In this document: positions 46,295-55,562 of the stretch, piece after piece
Numbering within the stretch: the stretch's first letter is position 1
Layout: the number at the start of each line of letters is the position of its first letter
NCBI GenBank assembly: GCA_002342065.1
Contig: DDPF01000012.1
Span: 744,001-808,000, forward strand
Length of the DNA: 64,000 bases
Direction: 5' to 3'
Origin: Bacteroidetes bacterium UBA2475
Lineage (GTDB): Bacteria; Bacteroidota; Bacteroidia; B-17B0; Aurantibacillaceae
The notes under the pieces: model-generated
Seen by the model: only the letters and a program-made list of their open reading frames with translations
Databases searched by the model: none
Told to the model about the DNA's origin: nothing
Translations under genes and position numbers: made by a program

Positions 46295-46301
46295 ATTAGT
46301 A

Positions 46302-46332
46302 CAAAAATACCATAAAAATGGTATCTTTACAA
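46302..46332 (-). promoter_or_regulatory. suf operon promoter
   Basis: On the minus strand TTG (46332-46330) and TATTTTTG (46309-46302) are 20 nt apart, matching the Bacteroidota -33/-7 pattern. The -7 box lies 60 nt upstream of the first operon gene. Confidence 0.65.
46307..46324. promoter_or_regulatory. Palindrome inside the suf promoter spacer
   Basis: ATACCATAAAAATGGTAT is a perfect 7-bp inverted repeat with a 4-nt centre. It sits between the -33 and -7 boxes and overlaps the first bases of the -7 box, a classic repressor-operator location. Confidence 0.55.
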
Positions 46333-46499
46333 GTATAAAACCTAAAAATTAGAGAAGCTTAACGGCTTTGTAACAGAAAATCCCTGAGTTTCAAAATATT
46401 GGCATAAAAAAGGTCTGTTTTATATTAACACTCAATTGATTAAAACCTTTTGGTTTAAGCGAATTGGCCTTGAGAATTTTAAATAATTTCATACATTAA

Positions 46500-47309
46500 T
46501 TGAAAAGAACCATCCTTATAATTTTTGCTGTTTTTTGCAGTGCTATTTACTTCCCGCAAGCGAACGATACTTTATATGTTCATTACCTGGATCACGCACC
46601 TTTTTCTACATCCGAAAATGCAGCTCCAAAAGGACTTGAAATAGATATCATCAACGATTATATACTTTGGCAAAAAACCACAAAAAAATTAAACTTCACA
46701 CCAAAATATGTTCCTTTTACTGATGCTGATGTTTTTTATGCAAGTGTAAAAAACTCATCGCGCAACACTATTGGACTTGGCGCTGTTACAATTATTCCCG
46801 AAAAAGCAAAAGAAATAGAATTTACTACTTCTTATTTAAAAAATGTTGCTTTTTGTATCTCAAATGGTAATGCTACAGATATAAAAGCAAAAACACAGCC
46901 GGAAATAATTAAGACCTTTGGCAGTATGACCGCACTAACTGTTACCAATACAACTTTAAACAAATACGTTAATGAGTTAAAAAAAAGTTATTTACCCGAA
47001 CTTAAATTAATTGCACAACCAAGCGGCACTAAAATATTGGATGAAATTGCAAGGAATGTTTTATACTTTGGTTATGTAGATGCTATTACATTTTGGTATT
47101 ACGTAAAAAATAATCCTGGTAAATTTGTAAAAATTCAAAAACCACTTATTCAAACAAAAGAAGAGTTTGGTTTTATTTTGCCAAAAGGCTGTAATCAAAA
47201 AGTTTTATTTAATGAGTTTTTTACAGGCTTTAAAAAAACAAAAAATTATCATTTAATCCTTGAAAAGCATCTGGGTTCTTACATGGGTCAAATAATGGCA
47301 GTTAATTAA
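46500..47309 (+). CDS. Periplasmic solute-binding protein family 3-like
   Basis: The 269-residue product has a signal peptide (to about residue 21) and an SBP_bac_3-type fold: LYVHYLDHAPFS, APKGLEIDIINDY, the IGLGAVTIIPEKAKEIEFTTSY core, and GYVDAITFWYYVKN. Such proteins bind amino acids or similar small ligands. No ABC permease or sensor is adjacent, so its partner and ligand are unknown. TTG start. It leads a run of genes extending through the RDD and DUF3109 genes. Confidence 0.78.
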   Translation: MKRTILIIFAVFCSAIYFPQANDTLYVHYLDHAPFSTSENAAPKGLEIDIINDYILWQKTTKKLNFTPKYVPFTDADVFYASVKNSSRNTIGLGAVTIIPEKAKEIEFTTSYLKNVAFCISNGNATDIKAKTQPEIIKTFGSMTALTVTNTTLNKYVNELKKSYLPELKLIAQPSGTKILDEIARNVLYFGYVDAITFWYYVKNNPGKFVKIQKPLIQTKEEFGFILPKGCNQKVLFNEFFTGFKKTKNYHLILEKHLGSYMGQIMAVN

Positions 47310-47333
47310 CCATTTTATACGGCCTCTTTTTAC

Positions 47334-47918
47334 ATGCAAAAAATTACCGAGATCAAAGAGTTTTACACTGTAAAGCGCAAAGAAAGAGTAAATGGCGAAG
47401 AGATCTTAGTCGACAAAAAACTATATCGTTATCGCGAAGTAAATTATGTTGATGGTTGGGCAAGGTTTGGTCATTGGTTGCTGGATTATCTGTTCAGATT
47501 AATTTTTGAATTGGCAATTGGTGTTGTTCTAGGAGTTATTCTTGCGCTAACCGGCAGCCTTGGCCTCTTATCCGATCCCTCTATCGACACTTACAATAAG
47601 ATCTTTAGCTGGTTGATCTTTCAACCTCTTTATTATTTTTTATTCGAATATGCCATGCAAGCCTCTCCTGCAAAAGCCTTATTGGGAAGAATAGTTGTAG
47701 ATGAATATGGCAACAAACCAACAGCCCGGCAGTTCTTTATCCGTTCTATATCCAGAGTAGTACCTTTTGAGGCTTTCTCTTGTTTATCACCTTTGGGTTG
47801 GCATGATAACTGGAGTAATACATTTGTGTTGAGAAAAAAGGATCTTAAAGAACTAAAACTTCTTCAAAAAATAAATGAGATTGACAGCACTTCCGTATCT
47901 TTACCCAACGAAATATGA
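47334..47918 (+). CDS. RDD family membrane protein
   Basis: The 194-residue protein has the RDD layout: a soluble N-terminal stretch, transmembrane helices around 60-80 and 90-115, and a conserved polar pattern (ASPAKALLGRIVVDEYGNKPTARQFFIRSISRVVPFEAFSCL). RDD proteins are membrane proteins of uncertain or ion-antiport function. It overlaps the DUF3109 gene by 4 nt (ATGA). Confidence 0.82.
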   Translation: MQKITEIKEFYTVKRKERVNGEEILVDKKLYRYREVNYVDGWARFGHWLLDYLFRLIFELAIGVVLGVILALTGSLGLLSDPSIDTYNKIFSWLIFQPLYYFLFEYAMQASPAKALLGRIVVDEYGNKPTARQFFIRSISRVVPFEAFSCLSPLGWHDNWSNTFVLRKKDLKELKLLQKINEIDSTSVSLPNEI

Positions 47919-48490
47919 TAGCCATTGATAAAACATTAATAAGCGAAGACCTGTTAGACAAAAAATTTGTCTGCGATCTTAACGCGTGCAAAGGCGCTTG
48001 TTGTGTTGCCGGTGATAGTGGTGCCCCTCTTGATAAAGACGAACTTAAAGTGCTTAACTCTGTAGTAGATAAAGTAAAACCCTACATGGTTAAAAAAGGA
48101 ATTAAAGCTGTGGAAAAACATGGTGCTTATGTAATTGATGGCGATGGCGATTATACTACCACCCTTGTTAGTCCGGGCGCTGAGTGCGCTTTTGTTTTTT
48201 TTGATGAAAAGAAAATTGCAAAATGCGCTATTGAACAGGCTTACTATGATGGAAAAATAAACTGGAAAAAACCAATTAGTTGCCATTTATATCCTATACG
48301 TATTACTAAACATAAAGATTATGATGCTGTAAACTATGATAAATGGGACGTTTGCAAGCCTGCCTGCGAGTGTGGCACAAAATTAGATGTACCGGTTTAT
48401 AAATTCCTAAAAGATCCTTTGATTCGCAAATATGGTAAAGAGTGGTTCAAAGAATTAGAGAAGAGCGCAAAACTTTTTTTGAAAAAATAA
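47915..48490 (+). CDS. DUF3109 cysteine-rich protein
   Basis: The 191-residue cytoplasmic protein has many conserved cysteines: CDLNACKGACC near residue 20, CAFVF, CAIEQAYYDGKINWKKPISCHLYP, and CKPACECG. The set suggests a metal or cluster site, as in YkgJ-like Cys-cluster proteins, though no function is established. It overlaps the RDD gene and lies 6 nt before an SDR gene. Confidence 0.8.
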   Translation: MIAIDKTLISEDLLDKKFVCDLNACKGACCVAGDSGAPLDKDELKVLNSVVDKVKPYMVKKGIKAVEKHGAYVIDGDGDYTTTLVSPGAECAFVFFDEKKIAKCAIEQAYYDGKINWKKPISCHLYPIRITKHKDYDAVNYDKWDVCKPACECGTKLDVPVYKFLKDPLIRKYGKEWFKELEKSAKLFLKK

Positions 48491-48496
48491 ATAAAG

Positions 48497-49426
48497 ATGA
48501 AGATTTTAATTACAGGATCGAACGGTTTATTAGGCCAAAAACTGGTTTATAAACTTAGAAACCATAAGGATATTACCTGTATTGCTACTGCCCGTGGTGA
48601 GAATAGACTTATAAAACAAGATGGATATATTTATGAAACATTAGATATAACCAGCGGAAAAGATGTAGAAAACGTTTTTGCCAAACACATGCCCGATGTT
48701 GTAATTAATACTGCGGCAATGACAAACGTTGATGCTTGCGAAACAGAAAAAGAAGCATGCTGGGCTATGAATGTAACTGCGGTTCACAACCAGGTAAAAT
48801 CACTTGAACTTTTAAAAACCGATAGCGCAGGTTATAAACCACACTTTATTCATTTAAGTACCGATTTTATTTTTGATGGAACACATGGCCCGTTAGATGA
48901 GAATGAAAAACCAAATCCTTTAAGTTATTATGCCGAAAGTAAGTTGGCTGCAGAAATAATTGTACAAGGCAGTTCATTAGATTGGGCCATTGCCCGTACC
49001 GTTCTTGTTTATGGCATTGTAGATAATATGAGCAGGAGTAATATTGTGCTTTGGGTAAAATCAAATTTAGAACAAGGTAAAACCATTAATGTGGTAGATG
49101 ACCAGTTCAGAACTCCAACTTTAGCCGAAGATCTGGCGGATGGTTGTATTTTAATTGCTCAACAAAGAGCAAAAGGCATTTATAATATTTCCGGAAAAGA
49201 TTACTACAGCATTTTAGAGTTAGCGCACGTAGTTGCAGATTATTATAAGTTAGATAAAAGCTTGATTAAGCCGAGCAAAAGCGCAGATATTAAACAGCCG
49301 GCCAAACGCCCACCAATTACAGGTTTTATAATTGATAAAGCCAAAAAAGAACTCGGCTACAACCCGCATAGTTTTACAGAAGGCATCAAGATCCTTGAAG
49401 ACCAGATAAAGGAAATGTCAAAATAG
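48497..49426 (+). CDS. dTDP-4-dehydrorhamnose reductase-like SDR
   Basis: The 309-residue protein opens with GSNGLLGQK (NAD(P) loop), followed by NTAAMTNVDACE, the STDFIFDG motif and a YYAESKLAAE site with the catalytic Tyr and Lys. These match the RfbD family, which reduces dTDP-4-keto-L-rhamnose for L-rhamnose addition, but the other rhamnose genes are not in the window, so the substrate is uncertain. Confidence 0.82.
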   Translation: MKILITGSNGLLGQKLVYKLRNHKDITCIATARGENRLIKQDGYIYETLDITSGKDVENVFAKHMPDVVINTAAMTNVDACETEKEACWAMNVTAVHNQVKSLELLKTDSAGYKPHFIHLSTDFIFDGTHGPLDENEKPNPLSYYAESKLAAEIIVQGSSLDWAIARTVLVYGIVDNMSRSNIVLWVKSNLEQGKTINVVDDQFRTPTLAEDLADGCILIAQQRAKGIYNISGKDYYSILELAHVVADYYKLDKSLIKPSKSADIKQPAKRPPITGFIIDKAKKELGYNPHSFTEGIKILEDQIKEMSK

Positions 49427-49528
49427 GTTAATTAAACAATCTGTTTACAATCTCTGGTTGATATCTTACGTTTAAATAAAAAATGTATCCTTTCATATTA
49501 TTTAACTTTATTAGTTTGAATTAATAAA

Positions 49529-51043
49529 GTGGCAAGCGGAATAAAAAAACTGGCAGGGCAAACCGTAATTTACGGTTTAGGTACAATTGTGCCCCGTTTT
49601 TTAAATTACCTTTTAACTCCACTTTTAACTTACGGGTTTACAGCTGCAGAATACGGGATCAATAGTGAACTTTATGCTTACATTTCTTTTCTGAATGTAA
49701 TTTTTACTTATGGTATGGAAACCACTTTTTTTAATTTCAGTTCTAAATTTGAAAACAAACAAGAGGTTTATAATACTGCATTGCTTTCATTAATTCTTTC
49801 TTCGGTATTTTTTAGTTTGTTGTTTTTAGTTTTTGCAGGATCAATAGCAGAAGGATTATCTACACCCAACTCTGTTTATTTACCACAATTTATTATTTGG
49901 AGTGTATTGATCGTTGCCAGTGACGCAATCACGGCCATACCTTTTGCGCAATTGCGTTCAGAAAATAAAGCGATGAGATTTTCTGTTTTAAAATTAAGTA
50001 ACGTTATTATCAATTTTGGATTGACCATTTTCTTTATAAAAGTTTGCAAATCGAGTTATGATAATGGCGAAACAAATTTTATGGCATCGCTTTACAATCC
50101 TGAAATTGGAATTGGTTATGCATTTCTTGCCAACCTTTTAGCAAACTGTTTTACACTTATTCTTTTATCAAAACAATTTGCAACTCTAAAATTTTCGTTA
50201 AATATTGAGTTACTTAAAAAAATGCTTAACTATGCCTGGCCATTAATTATTTTAGGTTTTGCCGGCATGATCAACGAAACTTTAGACAGGATCATCCTTA
50301 AAAAATTGATCGTTGACAAGTCTGAAGCACAGATAGCCCAAGGCGTTTACGGCGCCTGTTACAAGATAGCCATTTTAATGACCATATTTATTCAGGCATT
50401 TCGTTTTGCGGCTGAGCCTTTCTTTTTTAATAAGGCAAAGGAAAAAGATTCAACAAAATCGTATGCGTTGGTAATGAAATACTTTGTCATTTTTTGCTTG
50501 TTCCTTTTTTTAGCAACCACTTTAAACTTAGAATGGATAAAATTATTTATCGGGCCAAATTTTAGAAGCGGTTTAAATGTTGTGCCCATTTTATTAATGG
50601 CAAATTTATGTTTGGGCGTAGTTTATAATTTAGCCATTTGGTATAAATTAAATGGACAAACAAAATTCGGCGCTATAATTGCAATTGTGGGAGCGATCAT
50701 TACAATAGTGGTGAATGTTATTTTTGTGCCAAAATACTCTTACGTAGCTTCAGCCTGGGCTACCCTTGCTGCTTATGCAGGAATGATGATACTTTCATAC
50801 GTTCTGGGACAAAAATATTTTCCTATAAAATATAACATCAGGGCTATGACGGTTTATACACTGCTTGCTTTGGGTTTTTATGCTATTAGCCTAACTTATA
50901 GCGGAATGGAAAATACGTTCTTAAAAGTAATATTGAATAACTTGTTTGTAGCATTTTTTGTTTTTATTCTTTTTAAGTTAGAATTTAATAGTCTTAAAAA
51001 ACTAAAACAAAATGTCAACGCCACTAATACTGAAAGTAGTTAA
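49529..51043 (+). CDS. Polysaccharide flippase, MATE/Wzx-like
   Basis: A 504-residue integral membrane protein with about 12-14 transmembrane segments and the Wzx-type opening IKKLAGQTVIYGLGTIVPRFLNYLLTPLLTYGF. It is expected to flip lipid-linked oligosaccharides across the inner membrane. The start is GTG at 49529. Its last 32 nt overlap dut in another frame. Confidence 0.85.
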   Translation: MASGIKKLAGQTVIYGLGTIVPRFLNYLLTPLLTYGFTAAEYGINSELYAYISFLNVIFTYGMETTFFNFSSKFENKQEVYNTALLSLILSSVFFSLLFLVFAGSIAEGLSTPNSVYLPQFIIWSVLIVASDAITAIPFAQLRSENKAMRFSVLKLSNVIINFGLTIFFIKVCKSSYDNGETNFMASLYNPEIGIGYAFLANLLANCFTLILLSKQFATLKFSLNIELLKKMLNYAWPLIILGFAGMINETLDRIILKKLIVDKSEAQIAQGVYGACYKIAILMTIFIQAFRFAAEPFFFNKAKEKDSTKSYALVMKYFVIFCLFLFLATTLNLEWIKLFIGPNFRSGLNVVPILLMANLCLGVVYNLAIWYKLNGQTKFGAIIAIVGAIITIVVNVIFVPKYSYVASAWATLAAYAGMMILSYVLGQKYFPIKYNIRAMTVYTLLALGFYAISLTYSGMENTFLKVILNNLFVAFFVFILFKLEFNSLKKLKQNVNATNTESS

Positions 51044-51458
51044 CCAGTCAAAACATTCTTTACCCGAGTATGCAACTATCCAGGCAGCCGGGTTGGACCT
51101 AAAAGCAAACATCACCGAAGCTATTGTTTTAAAACCTTTACAACGTCAGTTAATTCCAACCGGCTTATTTATTGAATTACCAAATTCTTACGAAGCACAA
51201 ATAAGACCCCGCAGCGGTTTAGCATTTAAAAATGGTATCACAGTTCTTAACTCGCCCGGCACAATTGATGCCGATTACAGAGGAGAAATAAAAGTTCTGT
51301 TAGTGAATCTTTCTAACGAAGAATTTACTGTTAACGATGGCGAGCGTATTGCACAAATGGTAATTGCCAAACACGAACAAGTTAAATGGGAACAGGTTTC
51401 TGTTTTAGAAGAATCTAACAGGGGTGCCGGAGGTTTTGGCAGTACCGGGAAAAAATAA
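51012..51458 (+). CDS. dut: Deoxyuridine triphosphate nucleotidohydrolase
   Basis: The trimeric dUTPase converts dUTP to dUMP and pyrophosphate. The 148-residue protein carries all five motifs: AGLDLKAN, PRSGLA, GTIDADYRGEI, ERIAQMV and GAGGFGSTG. The ATG is inside the 3' end of the flippase gene, and no internal start preserves the first beta strand, so the 32-nt overlap is real. The stop is 4 nt from the convergent TPR gene. Confidence 0.95.
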   Translation: MSTPLILKVVNQSKHSLPEYATIQAAGLDLKANITEAIVLKPLQRQLIPTGLFIELPNSYEAQIRPRSGLAFKNGITVLNSPGTIDADYRGEIKVLLVNLSNEEFTVNDGERIAQMVIAKHEQVKWEQVSVLEESNRGAGGFGSTGKK

Positions 51459-51462
51459 AATT

Positions 51463-52158
51463 CTATTTACAAAAAGTTTGCTTTATCTCTTCGGCCATTT
51501 GGGAGCCCGATTTAATAGCATCATTAATTACAGCGCAAGATCTTGCGTCATCTTTTTGTTTGTGATAAATATATGCAAGATCAATATAGGCGTCAAAATT
51601 CTTCGGATCAAGATTTATTGTTGTTTCATAATCCTTTATAGCTTTTGTATGATCACCAATATTTTCATGGCAGGACGCGCGATAACAATAGGCCTGTGAA
51701 TACATAGGCTTTGCTGAAAGACAGGCATTAAGATCTTCAATAGCTTTTTTATAATTCGCTAATGCGCCAAAAGCCTGCGAACGATTATATAACGCATTCA
51801 CATGGTTAGGGAACTTTGTTAAAACAATATTGAACTCATCAATACTTTTTGCATAATTTTTTTCGGACAAAAATATAAGTCCGCTTAAAAAGTGCGCCTC
51901 AACAAACTTAGGATATGTTTTAATTAATAAACTGCAATTGGTTTGCGCCTCTTTTAAATTGTTTATTTTTAAATAGATCAAACCTTTGTAATACAGCGCG
52001 CTGTCTTTTTGGTAATTTTTCGCGATACACGAATCCATTTGATGTAAAGAAGTTTTAAAAGCACTAACAAGTATACATTCTCTTACTTTAGAGAAAACTG
52101 TTTGTCCGTGACCAAACAAACCAATTATAACGAGTGTATATAAAAAAATTGATCTCAT
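51463..52158 (-). CDS. Secreted TPR-repeat protein
   Basis: The 231-residue product has a signal peptide and about five tetratricopeptide repeats of 34 residues (PKFVEAHFLSGLIFLSEKNYAKSIDEFN, ALYNRSQAFGALANYKKAIEDLN, YCYRASCHENIGDHTKAIKDYE). TPRs bind proteins, so a scaffolding role is likely; no partner is evident. It sits between convergent dut and pgeF with its own candidate promoter. Confidence 0.83.
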   Translation of the reverse strand: MRSIFLYTLVIIGLFGHGQTVFSKVRECILVSAFKTSLHQMDSCIAKNYQKDSALYYKGLIYLKINNLKEAQTNCSLLIKTYPKFVEAHFLSGLIFLSEKNYAKSIDEFNIVLTKFPNHVNALYNRSQAFGALANYKKAIEDLNACLSAKPMYSQAYCYRASCHENIGDHTKAIKDYETTINLDPKNFDAYIDLAYIYHKQKDDARSCAVINDAIKSGSQMAEEIKQTFCK

Positions 52159-52162
52159 GTTT

Positions 52163-52193
52163 TAAAGATAACAAAAAAAATCGTTTAAGACAA
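52163..52193 (-). promoter_or_regulatory. Candidate promoter of the TPR gene
   Basis: On the minus strand TTG (52193-52191) and TATCTTTA (52170-52163) are 20 nt apart; the -7 box differs from the consensus at its last base. Confidence 0.35.
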
Positions 52194-52233
52194 TTTTAGC
52201 CGATTGCGACGTGAACAGTAACGCTTACACAGG

Positions 52234-52935
52234 CTACAAGGCAATTGCAGCCCACATTCTACCAGTTTTTCCTTTATCCTGACGATAACTAAAAAAATCG
52301 TTTTCAAAGGTGCAGCGGTTCATGGTCCAGATATTTTTTTCAGGAATTTTGTTTTGTAATAACACAAATTTATTACAGGCAATAAGATCTATTTTATTTT
52401 CCTTCCAGCAGGATGATGGAAAACCGGCGTTTGCAAACTGCTCAACCACTTCATTCCCTACTTCAAAATTATCCTGGCAAATTCCTTGTCCAATAGCCAC
52501 TTGAATATTTTTTTCTTCCGCTCCTAACTTTAGCATTTCTTGAATTGTATTTTGGGCTATATAATTTACTGTGCCACGCCAACCTGCATGAGCAGCGCCA
52601 ATAATATTATTTATCTTATCATGAAATAATAACGGATAACAATCGGCAATACTAACAGCCAGCACTAAATTCTTCTGATCAGTAACTAACGCATCACCTT
52701 CCTGCTGACCGATTTTTGCATGGCAAACTTTATTGCTATGAATTTGTTTGAGATAACATAAATTATCGATCGATAAATTTAAATTCTCTAAAGCTAATGT
52801 TCTATTGCTTTTAATATTTTGCGGCTCATCTTCAGAACCTCCTAAATTTAATGATGCAAATGGTGCTTTCGAGATCCCGCCTTCTCTTGTCGAAAAACCT
52901 TGAACACAGCTGATGTTAGGTGCTTTTAACCACAT
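52234..52935 (-). CDS. pgeF: Peptidoglycan editing factor PgeF (laccase-domain family)
   Basis: The 233-residue protein has the family metal-site motifs: H66 in QIHSNKV, C99 in IADCYPLL and H116 in AHAGWRGT, plus CTF near the C-terminus. The family was long annotated as polyphenol oxidase and is now linked to editing of wrongly linked peptidoglycan stem peptides. It is 28 nt after pyk on the same strand. Confidence 0.88.
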   Translation of the reverse strand: MWLKAPNISCVQGFSTREGGISKAPFASLNLGGSEDEPQNIKSNRTLALENLNLSIDNLCYLKQIHSNKVCHAKIGQQEGDALVTDQKNLVLAVSIADCYPLLFHDKINNIIGAAHAGWRGTVNYIAQNTIQEMLKLGAEEKNIQVAIGQGICQDNFEVGNEVVEQFANAGFPSSCWKENKIDLIACNKFVLLQNKIPEKNIWTMNRCTFENDFFSYRQDKGKTGRMWAAIAL

Positions 52936-52963
52936 TAAATACTTACAAAATGATCTCTGAATT

Positions 52964-54391
52964 CTAGTTGATGTAGCTAAGCTTCATCATATTAGTTCTG
53001 CCTTTTTCTTTCATTGGCATACTTGCAATATTGATAACAAGATCATCATCCTTTACAAAACCCCTTTGTTTTACAAAATTTTTAAGATCGGTAATTGTAT
53101 CATCTGTACTTTCGTACTTGTTATAATAAAATCCACGAATACCCCATACCAAACTTAATGTTGTAAGCAAGGGTTGGTTATCTGTAAAAATAAAAATATG
53201 TGCTTTTGGGCGGTGACTAGATAATTTAAAAGCAGTATAACCGCTATTGGTCATGCTAATAATAGCTTGGGCTCCGGCATGATGCGCCAGTGAGCAAGCA
53301 TTATAACAAATACTATCTGTAATATAAGTGATGGTTTTAATTTGAGGTGTATGTTCTTTGTAGTAGATACTATCCAATTCTTCTACCTGCGTTATAATAC
53401 GACGCATCATTTCAATTACTTTAACCGGGTATTTTCCAACAGAAGTTTCTGCACTTAGCATCACAGCATCAGCACCATCCATTACAGCATTGGCAACGTC
53501 ATTTACCTCAGCACGTGTTGGCGTATAACTGGTTATCATACTTTCCATCATTTGTGTAGCAATGATTACGGGCTTACCTATCTCAACACATTTTTGTACG
53601 ATCATCTTTTGTAATAAAGGCACTTGCTCCATTGGTAATTCAACGCCAAGATCACCACGGGCAACCATTATCCCATCCGTTACATCAATAATATTATCTA
53701 TTTCTTTTATCGCTTCAGGCTTTTCTATTTTTGCGATCACACGTGCACGTTTGCCTTTGTGCTTAATGATGTCTTTTAATTCAACTATGTCGGTAACGCT
53801 TCTTACAAATGATAAACCGATCCAGTCAAAATCCTGCTCTAAAGCAAAGTCTAGATCGCGAATATCTTTTACAGTTAAACAAGGCAAAGAGATTTTTGTG
53901 TTTGGTAAATTAACTCCTTTTTTAGAAGACAGGATCCCTCCTACTAAGATCTCACAACGTACAAGATCTTTGCTGTTTGTATCAATTACTTTTAAATGAA
54001 TTTTTCCATCATCAATTAAAACAGTCTCACCAACTTTTACGTCTTGTGGAAATTGAGGATAAGTGATATAGATCTGATGTTCGTCTCCTTCACATTCTTT
54101 TGTTGTTATAGAAATTAAATTTCCAGTTATAAGATTGGCACTATTATCCTTCATAACGCCAATACGCAATTTTGGTCCCTGCAAATCTGCAAGGATACCA
54201 ACGTGACGGTTTAATTTTTTATTTAATTCGCGAATGTTTTTTACTGTATGTAAAACAGCTTCGTAATCACCATGTGAAAAATTGATACGGCAAATATCCA
54301 ATCCTTGGTTAAACATCCCTTCTAATACATTAATATCAGAAGTTGCAGGCCCCATGGTAGCAACAATTTTTGTGCGGTTAAAATGACTCAT
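52964..54391 (-). CDS. pyk: Pyruvate kinase
   Basis: The glycolytic enzyme makes pyruvate and ATP from phosphoenolpyruvate. The 475-residue protein carries the family motifs TKIVATMGPATSD, RINFSHGDYE, LADLQGPKLRIG, FVRSVTDIVELK, IARGDLGVEL-type MVARGDLGVELPMEQVP, and TQMMESM. Length is typical. ATG start, with an 83-nt gap to the upstream TPR gene. Confidence 0.96.
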   Translation of the reverse strand: MSHFNRTKIVATMGPATSDINVLEGMFNQGLDICRINFSHGDYEAVLHTVKNIRELNKKLNRHVGILADLQGPKLRIGVMKDNSANLITGNLISITTKECEGDEHQIYITYPQFPQDVKVGETVLIDDGKIHLKVIDTNSKDLVRCEILVGGILSSKKGVNLPNTKISLPCLTVKDIRDLDFALEQDFDWIGLSFVRSVTDIVELKDIIKHKGKRARVIAKIEKPEAIKEIDNIIDVTDGIMVARGDLGVELPMEQVPLLQKMIVQKCVEIGKPVIIATQMMESMITSYTPTRAEVNDVANAVMDGADAVMLSAETSVGKYPVKVIEMMRRIITQVEELDSIYYKEHTPQIKTITYITDSICYNACSLAHHAGAQAIISMTNSGYTAFKLSSHRPKAHIFIFTDNQPLLTTLSLVWGIRGFYYNKYESTDDTITDLKNFVKQRGFVKDDDLVINIASMPMKEKGRTNMMKLSYIN

Positions 54392-54474
54392 AGTAATAGT
54401 GCTTAAAATAACGACATCTAAGTTAAAAAAATATGGACAGCTTTGAAATTATTTAATGGTTATTTTATTGCTAT

Positions 54475-55020
54475 CTAAGTGCCTGGAGGCGTGCCAAAAC
54501 TATTTGGGTTGATGCTTGTGGTGTTACTGCCGTTTAAAAAAGATCTTTTACGATTGCAGCGCTCCACGCTGGAAATTGCTATTTCAAGGGTTTTATTATC
54601 AAAAGTAGATGCGGCAACAAGTTTATAGTGTTCAATTGCTTTATCTAAATTTCCTTCTGCCTCAAACATAATGGCCCATTCGTTATTAATAGTAGATCTG
54701 TTAATGCCAACAACAGTTTCTGCTTTTGTAAGCAATTGTTTCAGCTCATCAAATCTTTTTAGATTAGAAAGTAAGATGGCGTAGTTGTAATAAATGGCAC
54801 AATAATCAGGACTTGTTTGGTAAGCGATCTTATAATGTGCTTCGGCTTTGGTGTAATCTTTAATTTTGGTTTCGTAAATAAAACCTAAATGATTGTGTGC
54901 TTTGCCAAAAGCTGGATCAGCTGAAATTATACCTTCTAAAATTGAAACCGCTTCTTCGATCTTATTATCTTTTATTAATTGATCGGCATTGCTTAATAAT
55001 TGTTCGTTATGAATGCTCAT
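54475..55020 (-). CDS. TPR-repeat protein
   Basis: A 181-residue protein of about four TPR-like repeats (IEEAVSILEGIISADPAFGKAHNHLGFIYETKI, YTKAEAHYKIAYQTSPDYCAIYYNYAILL) with a Gly/Ser/Pro tail. No signal peptide, so cytoplasmic. It begins 1 nt after the upstream lipoprotein gene and is the last member of the tktN-lipoprotein run. Confidence 0.8.
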   Translation of the reverse strand: MSIHNEQLLSNADQLIKDNKIEEAVSILEGIISADPAFGKAHNHLGFIYETKIKDYTKAEAHYKIAYQTSPDYCAIYYNYAILLSNLKRFDELKQLLTKAETVVGINRSTINNEWAIMFEAEGNLDKAIEHYKLVAASTFDNKTLEIAISSVERCNRKRSFLNGSNTTSINPNSFGTPPGT

Positions 55021-55021
55021 G

Positions 55022-55558
55022 TTATTTTATATTAGCGGTTGCACAGCCTTTATATTGTTTACTTCTGTAAAGTATTGTGATTTCTTTTTCTCTTTTTTCA
55101 CCACTAGCTTCTTCTATACATTTTTTGTTGCTGATAGAAACAGTAAAAGCTAAACGCTCCCTGCTGCCGTTAGCACTTTTTGAAATGGGCGTGTTGTACA
55201 TTGGATCAGAATTGATGCCCGAAAAATCTCTTTCTACAATAACGCTGTCTGTTCCATTATCAATTAACATACGCAAATGATCTGCAAAAAATTCGGCATA
55301 CCATCCCGGCTCACTACCTCTAGCTATTAAAAGTGGTTTGTTTGTTTTTGCAACACGTAAATTCTTGTTTTCAACATCGGTTTTTTCTTCCACTACTTTC
55401 TCAACTATTTTAGCAGTGTCCTCCTTTTTGGTTTCTTCCTTTTCCAAATTAGTAAGTGCCTCCAATTTGTTAGTTGGAATAGTTTCTTCGTTCCCATCTT
55501 TTGGAACGTTACAGGAAACAAGAGCTCCGGCAACAACAAAACACAATAACCATTTCAT
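55022..55558 (-). CDS. Lipoprotein, COG3650-like
   Basis: The 178-residue product has a lipoprotein signal (GALVSC, cysteine near residue 16), a Lys/Glu-rich linker, and a C-terminal domain with ARGSEPGWYAEFF and the RERLAFTVSI region, similar to COG3650-like proteins. The first 40 residues after the signal (CNVPKDGNEETIPTNKLEALTNLE) nearly repeat the small lipoprotein 4 nt upstream. Function unknown. Confidence 0.8.
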   Translation of the reverse strand: MKWLLCFVVAGALVSCNVPKDGNEETIPTNKLEALTNLEKEETKKEDTAKIVEKVVEEKTDVENKNLRVAKTNKPLLIARGSEPGWYAEFFADHLRMLIDNGTDSVIVERDFSGINSDPMYNTPISKSANGSRERLAFTVSISNKKCIEEASGEKREKEITILYRSKQYKGCATANIK

Positions 55559-55562
55559 TTTA

